Below, in pieces: positions 1 to 5,161 of a stretch of 5,161 bases of DNA. The translations under genes and the position numbers were made by a program. Numbering within the stretch: position 1 is the first letter of the stretch; every line of letters begins with the position of its first letter. The notes below the pieces were generated by a model. It was not told where the DNA came from. It saw nothing but the letters and a program-made list of their open reading frames with translations, and ran no database searches. The DNA lies in contig JAIXXU010000147.1 of assembly GCA_027490595.1 (NCBI GenBank), positions 1-5,161 on the forward strand, read 5' to 3'. This stretch comes from Pseudomonadota bacterium. Lineage in GTDB: Bacteria; Bdellovibrionota_B; Oligoflexia; Silvanigrellales; Silvanigrellaceae.

Positions 1-267
1 CCTTTTCCAATCAAGGTGCTAAACGATATTTCAATTGCCGTACCTCAAGGTACTTATTTTGAAGTGGTAGACTTTAAGGTTAACGATAAAGTATTAAATA
101 TAACAGCAGATACCAATAATATTGATAATGTGAGTAAAATAATTTCTGCAATTAAAAATATTCCTTATTTGTTGCAAGTAGAAAAAAATTCACAATCTAA
201 AAAGCCTGGTACGGAAAATCAGATTATTCGTTTTTCTTTATCAGCTTCTGTTAATAATAAGGAATAA
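1..267 (+). CDS. gspL: GspL, C-terminal end (T2SS assembly platform, PilN-like)
   Basis: The frame is open from base 1, so this is the last 88 residues of a longer protein; the GTG at 16 is internal because good homology-like sequence (PFPIKVLNDIS) precedes it. The visible part resembles the periplasmic ferredoxin-like domain of GspL/PilN: a start like FPIKVLNDIS, a strand-rich stretch (YFEVVDFKVNDKVLNITADT), a helix (NVSKIISAIKNIPYLLQVEK), then a final strand (IIRFSLSA). In the family, GspL spans the inner membrane and links the cytoplasmic ATPase GspE to GspM and the pseudopilus. The actin-like cytoplasmic part and the membrane segment lie outside the window. It ends with TAA five bases before gspM, as expected for co-transcribed and probably translationally coupled genes. 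The assignment rests on recognition of the pattern plus the following gspM-gspN context; a separate pilN-type naming is the alternative. Confidence 0.8.
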   Translation, partial: PFPIKVLNDISIAVPQGTYFEVVDFKVNDKVLNITADTNNIDNVSKIISAIKNIPYLLQVEKNSQSKKPGTENQIIRFSLSASVNNKE

Positions 268-272
268 ATATT

Positions 273-926
273 GTGAATTTTAATGATTTATATTCAAATT
301 TAGTTGATTTTATTCAAAAAATTAGAGATTTTATTTTCGGAGAAAAATATTCAAGGTTATATTCTTTGTTAGATAGATATTATAGTCTAAGGGTTGAAAA
401 AAGACCTAAATATTTATTTTACTTTTTTATTGTGATTTTTCTAGCTATAGCATTTTTATTAACTTCTTATTTTGTGAGTCTTAGAAAATTGCAAAATAAT
501 CTTAATGTTGCTGTTGTAAATCTTGAAAAATTTTCTGGTTTAAAATACCAATATAAAAGTCAAAATGAAGATTTTAAACAAATTGAATCAATTCTTAAGA
601 AGAGTGACGCTAATCTTATTATAGCTGACATTGAGGATAAAGCTAAAGAAATGGGTATTGAGTTGTCAGGTATGCCTTCTGCACCTCAGCTTTACGATTT
701 AAAAAATTCCAGTGCGTTATTTGAAAAATTTCAGCTTGCTGTTGTGGATTTTGGGGCACCAAATGCAAGTCTAAAACAAATCATAGATTTTGTTAATTCG
801 CTTCATAAAATGCCCAATAGATTTCGTGTAACAGGGATTGAAATTCATCAAAAATTTAATAATAAACTTTATTTCGATGCTAGCTTTAGAGTTGAAGCAT
901 ATGTCAATAATTCAAAGGAAAAATAG
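273..926 (+). CDS. gspM: GspM, T2SS inner-membrane platform protein (PilO-like)
   Basis: A 217-residue bitopic membrane protein. A short cytoplasmic N-terminus (about 1-47) is followed by one hydrophobic segment (about 48-70, YLFYFFIVIFLAIAFLLTSY), a predicted coiled coil (about 71-112) and a periplasmic domain of alternating helices and strands (about 113-213) ending in a strand-like FDASFRVEAYV. This layout is that of GspM/PilO, which pairs with the periplasmic domain of GspL/PilN in the inner-membrane assembly platform. The start is GTG at 273, supported by an AAGGA at 259-263 inside the end of gspL with suitable spacing; no upstream in-frame start is better placed. It is separated by 5 bases from gspL and 8 from gspN, so the three are one transcription unit. 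The N-terminal 47 residues are longer than in many GspM proteins. The stop is TAG. Confidence 0.82.
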   Translation: MNFNDLYSNLVDFIQKIRDFIFGEKYSRLYSLLDRYYSLRVEKRPKYLFYFFIVIFLAIAFLLTSYFVSLRKLQNNLNVAVVNLEKFSGLKYQYKSQNEDFKQIESILKKSDANLIIADIEDKAKEMGIELSGMPSAPQLYDLKNSSALFEKFQLAVVDFGAPNASLKQIIDFVNSLHKMPNRFRVTGIEIHQKFNNKLYFDASFRVEAYVNNSKEK

Positions 927-934
927 GTATTACA

Positions 935-1888
935 ATGATTATAAAATATAAATTTAAACAAATTTTATTAATTATAGTCTTGAGCACATTTATTCTTTGT
1001 ATTTTTTATCCTCAGACAATTATTAAGGAATTTATGCTTGGCCAGGCTAATGCTTTGTTAAGAAAAGTGAATGCGCCAATTAGCATTTATTCCAAAAAAT
1101 TTTCAATTAATTGGTTGACTGGCATTAAGCTAGAACAAATTGCAATTTATCCCTTAGCTGGTGGCTTAAATGAAAAATATCTTGACGAGGTATCCCTAAG
1201 GCTTTCTATTTTACCACTTCTTCTAGGGAGAATTTCTCTAGACTTCGATATGCTTGCAAAAAACGAAACATTACAAGGCACGGCTTCCTTGTCTTTATTT
1301 AAATTATTATGGGATAATAGCTATGAACTTTCAGCGATTGATTTGAATATTCACAATGTTGACATAAAAGATTATGTTGAATATTCCAAGTCAATTATTT
1401 TGAATAACTATGGCAAAAGCCTTATTATTTTGTCACCGCTTATTGAAAAATTACAATTTTCCGGCCAAGTAGACGCTGATATTCACTATAAACTTTCTAA
1501 GACTTATAATTCTATTGCTTCAATAAAACTGAAAAATGCTAATTTTAATTTTCCTATGGGTGATCTAGACATGCCTCCTTTGAGCTTTACCAATTTTCAA
1601 ATTTTAGTCTCTAATATGGGTGGAATTCTAAAAGTAAAAGATGGGACTGAGCTTCAATCGAAAGATCTTTCATTAGCTTTGGTGGGTGATTTTGTGCACC
1701 AAGATATCAATGCGCCTAGCTTAGACTTATTATTAAAAATGAGACTCTCCCAGAACTTAGAAAAATATTTTGGCTTTCTTGTTCCTCAGTTCTTGTCTTG
1801 TCCTTCTTCTTTTTTGAAAGATGGATTTATGAATGTTCATCTTTCTGGGAAGTTAGATCGTTTTACATGCATAAATAAATTGGAATGA
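935..1888 (+). CDS. gspN: GspN, T2SS accessory protein (deltaproteobacterial type)
   Basis: A 317-residue protein with one N-terminal hydrophobic segment (about 9-25, QILLIIVLSTFILCIFY) acting as signal anchor, followed by a long beta-rich periplasmic part. Patterns such as SINWLTGIKLEQIAIYP, the paired strands LRLSILPLLLGRISLDFD, and the C-terminal FMNVHLSGKLDRF resemble the GspN family, which is related to AsmA-like periplasmic repeats. GspN is an optional T2SS component whose exact role is not settled; in deltaproteobacterial-type operons it commonly follows gspM, as here. The ATG at 935 lies 8 bases after the gspM stop; AAGGAA at 915-920 is a rather distant ribosome site, so coupling to gspM translation is likely. 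The length fits the family, so it looks intact and terminates the operon: nothing gsp-like follows. A generic AsmA-like protein is the alternative. Confidence 0.75.
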   Translation: MIIKYKFKQILLIIVLSTFILCIFYPQTIIKEFMLGQANALLRKVNAPISIYSKKFSINWLTGIKLEQIAIYPLAGGLNEKYLDEVSLRLSILPLLLGRISLDFDMLAKNETLQGTASLSLFKLLWDNSYELSAIDLNIHNVDIKDYVEYSKSIILNNYGKSLIILSPLIEKLQFSGQVDADIHYKLSKTYNSIASIKLKNANFNFPMGDLDMPPLSFTNFQILVSNMGGILKVKDGTELQSKDLSLALVGDFVHQDINAPSLDLLLKMRLSQNLEKYFGFLVPQFLSCPSSFLKDGFMNVHLSGKLDRFTCINKLE

Positions 1889-1905
1889 TAAGTATTCTCG
1901 TGGGC

Positions 1906-1926
1906 TCAATATTTTCTGCATATTGA
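1906..1926. repeat. Small perfect inverted repeat after gspN
   Basis: TCAATAT (1906-1912) and ATATTGA (1920-1926) form a perfect 7-bp AT-rich stem around a 7-base loop, 17 bases after the gspN stop. Its position fits a 3' mRNA structure of the gsp operon, but there is no GC-rich stem and no T-run after it, so it does not qualify as a standard intrinsic terminator. Confidence 0.35.
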
Positions 1927-1959
1927 AGTTATAAAAATTCAAACTAAAAAAATCTACCA

Positions 1960-2256
1960 GTGAGTCCATCTTCTTTTCATACAAAGGGAAGTTTTCTAAA
2001 AACGTGAAAGAGATAATTCACTACGAGTATTAGTTGGCACCAAATGCGCTGATTATCTGGCTACTCAACTGTATAAACTAAAATGTGGAAAAATGGATGT
2101 AAATTTTATGATCGCGATACAATGGGAGATGATAAAGGGTTATTTGTTAGCTCGCAGCAGAATCCGTTTGGTAACAATACTTATGAAGTGCAACGAACTT
2201 ATTCTAAGGTTAAAGAGCCTGGAAAAACCTTTTCAGTGATACTGAATAACGATTGA
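1960..2256 (+). pseudogene. Unrecognised gene remnant with two frame changes
   Basis: I do not recognise this protein. Coding-like sequence continues across three frame segments: GTG 1960 to TGA 2007 (ends FHTKGSFLKT), then the frame open from 2000 (RERDNSLRVLVGTKCADYLA...) to about 2082, then the first frame again from ATG 2083 to TGA 2256 (57 residues, starts MWKNGCKFYDRDTMGDD, contains GLFVSSQQNPFGNNTYEVQR). The last segment has varied, non-repetitive residue composition unlike noncoding AT-rich DNA, but its ATG has no ribosome site. The simplest reading is a gene that suffered two roughly compensating indels and lost its 5' part. Alternatively only 2083-2256 was ever translated, as a small protein. 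No membrane segment or known motif is visible. It lies between gspN and another degenerate stretch. Confidence 0.4.
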
Positions 2257-2371
2257 GTCTAATTGCACCTACCTAATTTGATTTAATGTAAATTAATCCT
2301 TGAGAATTTTCGTGTGAAATAGGTTAAAAGAAATAAGCTATACTTTCTTTTTACTTAAAGATGTGCTCCGT

Positions 2372-2763
2372 ATGTCAGAAGAAAAGTTAGTTATTTTGGA
2401 AGAAACTCAAAACAAGTTCCGGATGCACAGAAAACCGCAACTCATGGTGTTGGTAAAATGTGGCCCAAAGAATTATTGCGCCAAGCATATGTGCAGGGTT
2501 TTTTGTTAAGGCGATTGTCTCACGCCAGTCAAGTTCATCAGAAATTTTTGAAAGGATGGCTTATCAAGATAGTGAAGAAAAAATTAAGAATCAGCTAAAT
2601 AAAAAAATTTTAAAAATTGAACGTTTGATATTCCCTTCGGCTTTACACGTATTTTTATTTGCTTCACTTTTGTCTGTGGAGGCAAGAAGTACGAAGTGAT
2701 AATATGTCTCTTGAAGTTGAAAAAAGAGTATTAAAAGGTAAAGTGGGTAAGTTATCTTTTTAA
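2372..2763 (+). pseudogene. Unrecognised overlapping open frames, probably a decayed gene
   Basis: No product can be named. Three + strand frames are open in overlapping stretches: ATG 2372-2509 (45 residues, begins MSEEKLVILEET), an open stretch 2398-2598 (contains VPDAQKTATHGVGKMWPKEL), and GTG 2460-2699 (79 residues, contains RIIAPSICAGFFVKAIVSR and SEIFERMAYQDSEE). The 2398-2598 frame reopens further on and runs through ATG 2704 to TAA 2763 (MSLEVEKRVLKGKVGKLSF). None has a clear ribosome site, and no single frame carries the region, which is the pattern of a gene broken by indels. A -10-like TATACT at 2339-2344 precedes it without a good -35. The GTG 2460 frame is vaguely IS66-transposase-like, too weak to call. 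The minus strand shows no convincing open frame. Confidence 0.3.
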
Positions 2764-2882
2764 AACATGAGAAATTTTTAAGATAAATGGCAAATCGAAA
2801 AAGAAAACGATTCGTAGTGTAGGAATATGCAAAAATGAAAAAGAGTTTCTTAAAAGGTGCTCTTTCGGTTTTTTAACTAATT

Positions 2883-2933
2883 ATTATCTAAGGGTTTTTA
2901 TCTGCACCCGCTGAACTCGGGTAGTTAGATAAT
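2883..2933. repeat. Nested inverted repeat A (9-bp outer stem, inner hairpin)
   Basis: ATTATCTAA (2883-2891) and TTAGATAAT (2925-2933) are a perfect 9-bp inverted repeat. Inside it, ACCCG (2906-2910) pairs with CGGGT (2918-2922) around a 7-base loop. The GGGT at 2892-2895 could compete for the same ACCC, so two mutually exclusive foldings are possible. There is no T-run directly after it in either direction. It could be an RNA structure, a mobile-element end or a protein-binding palindrome; the sequence alone does not decide. Confidence 0.6.
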
Positions 2934-3021
2934 TCCATAGAATCCCCAGAAATTAGGGAAACAACCTCCTCTTTCTGGGGATTATGTCATATGTTTTTAT
3001 ATAGTCAAATACTTATGGAAT
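2932..3021. repeat. Outer inverted repeat B enclosing hairpin C
   Basis: ATTCCATA (2932-2939) and TATGGAAT (3014-3021) are perfect 8-bp complements that bracket the 12-bp hairpin at 2941-2983. The left arm begins at the last bases of inverted repeat A, so the two structures abut. An 8-bp match could arise by chance in AT-rich DNA, but its placement flush against both neighbouring palindromes favours one compound structure of about 140 bases. Confidence 0.4.
2941..2983. repeat. Perfect 12-bp inverted repeat C (hairpin)
   Basis: AATCCCCAGAAA (2941-2952) and TTTCTGGGGATT (2972-2983) are perfectly complementary over 12 bp with a 19-base loop that can add an AGG/CCT pairing. This is the strongest palindrome in the window and includes a CCCC/GGGG core in otherwise AT-rich DNA. 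It lies 153 bases beyond the end of the extended MORN frame (3137) and more than 1 kb after gspN. It lacks an adjacent T-run on either strand, so it is not a clear intrinsic terminator, although a termination or mRNA-end role for either flanking unit cannot be excluded. Confidence 0.7.
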
Positions 3022-3136
3022 GTAGCTATGTCTCTATTTTCACCAAGGAATAGATTATAAACTTTGAGTTTTTGAGTTTCCTATTTTAGTGTTTTTTTTC
3101 TTTTGAAGAAGAGTTATTAGAGGTCTTTAATTTATC

Positions 3137-3265
3137 TTAAAAGCTTTCAGGTTTTAGCGTTGAAGGTATGCATTCATCATCATTCCATATACCTTGAAGG
3201 ATAATCTCGTTTTTGTATTTAAAAGCTCCGCAACCACGTCTTTTTGAATTTTCAAAGCCACCAAC
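3137..3265 (-). pseudogene. In-frame continuation of the MORN gene past its TAG stop
   Basis: Immediately after the TAG at 3266-3268 the same minus-strand frame stays open for 42 residues to TAA at 3137-3139. The peptide continues the repeat pattern: VGGFENSKRRGCGAF matches a MORN unit lacking only its first tyrosine, and a second diverged unit (IILQGIWNDDECI) follows, ending in STLKPESF. This shows that the ancestral protein was longer, 339 residues with the stop codon read as an amino acid. The downstream sequence is not visibly decayed, so the stop is recent, is suppressed, or is a sequence error. There is no start codon with a ribosome site for independent translation. Confidence 0.75.
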
Positions 3266-4156
3266 CTACTGAGAGCCACTTGGGAAGGTATATATACCAT
3301 GACCATTGAGTTTATCGTCTTCAAAGTCACCATCGTATTTACTACCATCGGCATGGGTTAATATTCCTTTGCCATGTCTTTTTGACTCTTTGTATTCCCC
3401 CTCGTATACAGAGCCTTCAATGTTAGTTAATTTTCCATGGCCGTGGGCTTGATTGTTTTTAAATTGACCAGTGTACTGAGAGCCACTGGGGAAGGTATAT
3501 GTACCGTAACCATTGAATTTATCGTCTTCAAAGTCTCCAACGTACCTAGAGCCATTGGGGAAATTACATTCACCTTTTCCATGTTTTTTTCCATGTTTAA
3601 AGTTCCCAGTGTACTTAGTGCGATCGGGAAAAATTACTGTCATGGAATCACCAATGCAGAGTTCTCCTTTGTTTGTTTGATAAATTTCATAAGCATCCTT
3701 TGTTTTTGTGATTAGATTCCATGTGCCATTGTAAGTTCTGTAGTCTTTAAAAGACCCAACATACCAAGAGCCACTGGTTATATCTAATCTTCCATAATAA
3801 AATTTTCCGTCTGTAAATTTACCAGTGAAAACATCGCCATTTTTTTGAGTGGCCTTACCAAAACCTTGTGGCCCTCCAGCAGCAGTAAGTCCTGAGTAAG
3901 TCCATTGATTTTCAAAATAGTCTTCGGGATTTAGAATTGGATTTTCTATGTAAAGATCTTTTACCGATTGTTTTGAACTGTTTTTCGCTTCTGATTGTGC
4001 TGCAAAATCGCTCGATGATTCTGAATCAAAAGATGGATCCGTCGCAGTGGTAAAAAAACTTGATGCAGGTAAAACTCCTATTTGATTTTCATAAGGAGAA
4101 TCATCTTCTACTACAACTGAAATTTTAGTGGCTTTACCAATGTTTATTTTTAACAT
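3266..4156 (-). CDS. MORN-repeat protein, ended by a stop inside a repeat
   Basis: The 296-residue product has no signal peptide or membrane segment. After an N-terminal piece (1-31) comes a Ser/Asp-rich, probably disordered linker (about 32-65). Diverged MORN-like units follow at about 109-150, then five tandem units of exactly 23 residues starting at Tyr 182, 205, 228, 251 and 274, each of the form YxGxF/Y(x)nGxG...GS. The TAG falls at position 297, where the sixth tandem unit would begin. MORN repeats form elongated beta sheets that bind partners or lipids; in bacteria their functions are mostly unknown and no enzyme domain is visible here. The ATG at 4154-4156 is preceded by GAGG seven bases upstream, which fixes the start. 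It is a single-gene unit running opposite to the gsp operon. The ancestral form ended at 3137. Confidence 0.88.
   Translation of the reverse strand: MLKINIGKATKISVVVEDDSPYENQIGVLPASSFFTTATDPSFDSESSSDFAAQSEAKNSSKQSVKDLYIENPILNPEDYFENQWTYSGLTAAGGPQGFGKATQKNGDVFTGKFTDGKFYYGRLDITSGSWYVGSFKDYRTYNGTWNLITKTKDAYEIYQTNKGELCIGDSMTVIFPDRTKYTGNFKHGKKHGKGECNFPNGSRYVGDFEDDKFNGYGTYTFPSGSQYTGQFKNNQAHGHGKLTNIEGSVYEGEYKESKRHGKGILTHADGSKYDGDFEDDKLNGHGIYTFPSGSQ
3268..3544 (-). repeat. Near-identical DNA copies of one MORN unit
   Basis: Bases 3268-3337 and 3475-3544 align without gaps over 70 bases with 63 identical by eye. They encode the units at 205-227 and 274-296, which share GDFEDDK and the ending YTFPSGSQ, whereas the two units between them differ strongly. 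The copies lie exactly nine 23-codon thirds apart (207 bases, three units), which points to duplication of a block or gene conversion within the array. Confidence 0.75.
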
Positions 4157-4163
4157 AAAAAAA

Positions 4164-4215
4164 CCTCACGTGTATAATATACTAATTATATACAAGTTTT
4201 TATCAATTTTTTCAA
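4164..4215 (-). promoter_or_regulatory. Promoter and ribosome binding site of the MORN gene
   Basis: Read on the minus strand, TTGAAA (complement of 4210-4215) serves as a -35-like box. A -10-like TATATA (4187-4192) lies 17 bases from it, overlapping a perfect TATAAT (4185-4190) at 19 bases. GAGG (4164-4167) sits 7 bases before the ATG and is the ribosome binding site. This is a sigma-70-type pattern; the region is very AT-rich, so the exact -10 is uncertain. No operator palindrome is evident apart from AAAATTTT at 4219-4226, which is better explained as an IS target duplication. Confidence 0.55.
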
Positions 4216-4226
4216 GTTAAAATTTT

Positions 4227-5161
4227 GGTTCTTCCGGCTTTTGTGTGGGTAAGGGGGGCTTGAGTTACTCTTTTTGAGGCAAACTTCCCTTAAAAAAGAG
4301 GCTTCAATGAAAGATGTAGAACTTTTTAGCACATTACTTAGTCTTACTGCTCCGTGGGAATTAAAAAAAACAGTCAGATATTCCAGGAAAAAAATAACAT
4401 TATCTATAGAATATGTTGAAAAACAAAAATTTTGTGTCCTATTTGCTCAAAACCCTGTTCTATTTATGATCGAAGAGATCCAAAGAAATGAAGACATTTA
4501 GACACAATGCAATTTGAAACTATCATAGAATGCCATATGCCAAAGATTAATTGTAAAGAAGACGTTAATTAAGAAAGTGGATGTGCCATGGGCTGGTTAG
4601 AGAAGTCAATTTACTTTGTTATTTGAAAAATTTGCTATTGATGTTATTTTACATTCTGCCACGCAAAAAAGTGCAATGGTTATATTACGGCTAATCTGGG
4701 ATAAAGTTCACTATATTCAAGAAAAAATCTGTTCAAAGAGATATTGAAAAAAGAAAAAAATAGAACTTAAATACATTGGAATTGATGAAAAAATTTTTCT
4801 AAGCGGTCACAAATATACTTCTATATTGCATGATGTAGATATAGGTTGTGTGCTAGATATTGTTCAAGGCAGAGATAAAAAATCAGTAACAAAATTATTT
4901 GAAAAAATACCTTTGGATCAAAGAAATTCAATCAAAGCTGTTGCGATGGATATGTAGCTTCCATTTATGAATGGAGTTAACTTAGTTCTATCTCAAGCAG
5001 ATATTGTTCACGATAAATTTCTTACTGTGGGATATCTTTCCAAGGCTGTTGATAAAGTACGAAAGCAAGAAAATCGAGAGCTTTTAAAACAAAATACCAA
5101 TATACTTAAAGGAAAAAGATATCTGTGGTTAAAAGGAAAAAAATAACCACAGTTTCAATGA
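4227..5161 (+). mobile_element. ISL3-family insertion sequence, left part, degenerate
   Basis: The presumed left end begins at 4227 with GGTTCTTCCGGCTTTTGTGT; ISL3-family ends typically start with GG(C/T)TCTT. Eighty bases later comes the transposase start. The 8 bases directly outside, AAAATTTT (4219-4226), match the AT-rich 8-bp target duplication known for the family. The right end is not in the window: the transposase is still incomplete at the last base, and no complementary copy of the left end is present. Because the transposase is broken, this copy could move only if an intact relative elsewhere supplied the enzyme. Confidence 0.7.
4307..5161 (+). pseudogene. ISL3-family transposase, multiply disrupted
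   Basis: Piecing frames together gives a typical ISL3 transposase. MKDVELFSTLLSLTAPWELKK (start ATG 4307, GAGG at 4298-4301) is followed by a zinc-finger region (CPICSKPC, then CHMPKINC), a helix-turn-helix part (ILRLIWDKVHYIQEK), the first catalytic Asp in KYIGIDEKIFLSGH, the second in AVAMDM, and IVHDKFLTVGYLSKAVDK with KVRKQENRELL. Damage: frameshift near 4433-4437 (apparent extra TG before the zinc finger), TGA at 4489-4491 where Trp is expected, frameshift near 4562-4573, TAG 4598-4600, two roughly compensating shifts near 4726-4755 that expose TGA 4745-4747, TAG 4955-4957 in place of the Trp of MDMW, and TAA 5144-5146 after an A-run. The third catalytic residue (Glu) would lie beyond the window. 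Family proteins are about 400 residues, so roughly a third is not seen. Confidence 0.88.

Noticed and set aside
2460..2699. IS66-type transposase fragment
   Set aside because: SIxxxG and SEIFERM faintly recall that family, but the alignment needs gaps and lacks the expected LPLYRQ motif, so no name was assigned.
2840..2874. Intrinsic terminator AAAGAG...CTCTTT followed by CGG and six T
   Set aside because: The stem is only 6 AT-rich base pairs with a 14-base loop, and no intact gene ends just before it. It is possible as a weak terminator but not supported enough to list.
3059..3099. T-run at 3092-3099 as a terminator
   Set aside because: It is preceded only by a very weak AAACT/AGTTT pairing and a tandem TTTGAGTT repeat. 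It faces the + direction where no intact gene ends, and on the minus strand it is an A-run.
3154..3354. Minus-strand 66-residue open frame
   Set aside because: It is a shifted reading of the MORN array and its continuation. The MORN frame shows clear repeats through the same bases, and this frame shows only the Met/Val-rich artefact of them.
3437..3715. Plus-strand 92-residue open frame opposite the MORN gene
   Set aside because: It is the antisense shadow of the repeat region; the periodic VFKxxxVxxAxG pattern simply mirrors the MORN units, and it has no ribosome site.
3266..4957. Reassigned TAG codon (alternative genetic code)
   Set aside because: TAG replaces Tyr in the MORN gene but Trp in the transposase, and gspM uses TAG as a normal stop 8 bases before gspN. 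A single reassignment cannot explain these.
1..5161. tRNA, rRNA or CRISPR array
   Set aside because: No cloverleaf-like segment with tRNA box motifs, no rRNA-like sequence and no regularly spaced direct repeats were seen; the only periodic DNA is the MORN coding array.

Overview
The window is a low-GC bacterial segment that joins the tail of a secretion operon to an accessory region of decaying genes. The first 1.9 kb reads as the end of a type II secretion (T2SS) operon in the order gspL-gspM-gspN. The GspL tail and GspM look PilN/PilO-like, and GspN is the roughly 300-residue kind known from deltaproteobacterial-type lineages. Together with the AT-rich composition this suggests a member of the former Deltaproteobacteria/Oligoflexia, for example a low-GC Bdellovibrionota or Silvanigrellales-like bacterium. 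That placement is inference.

Layout: 1-267 is the 3' end of gspL, 273-926 is gspM and 935-1888 is gspN, all on the + strand with gaps of 5 and 8 bases. From 1889 to about 2830 there is no convincing intact gene. It holds a gene remnant (about 1960-2256), whose reading frame appears to switch twice, and a stretch of overlapping short open frames (2372-2763), neither recognised. From 2883 to 3021 there is a cluster of nested perfect inverted repeats without a coding explanation. On the minus strand, 3266-4156 encodes a MORN-repeat protein with its own promoter and ribosome binding site. It ends at a TAG exactly where the next 23-residue repeat should have its conserved tyrosine, and the same frame continues to 3137 as further MORN-like sequence. 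From 4227 to the window end lies the left part of an ISL3-family insertion sequence whose transposase is broken by several stops and frameshifts.

The three gsp products would act together in the inner-membrane assembly platform of the T2SS. The MORN gene and the IS are unrelated to that operon. The IS left end lies 11 bp upstream of the -35-like box of the MORN gene, so its insertion probably set the present upstream boundary of that promoter. The mix of pseudogenes, an IS relic and structured non-coding repeats marks everything after gspN as a degrading accessory segment.
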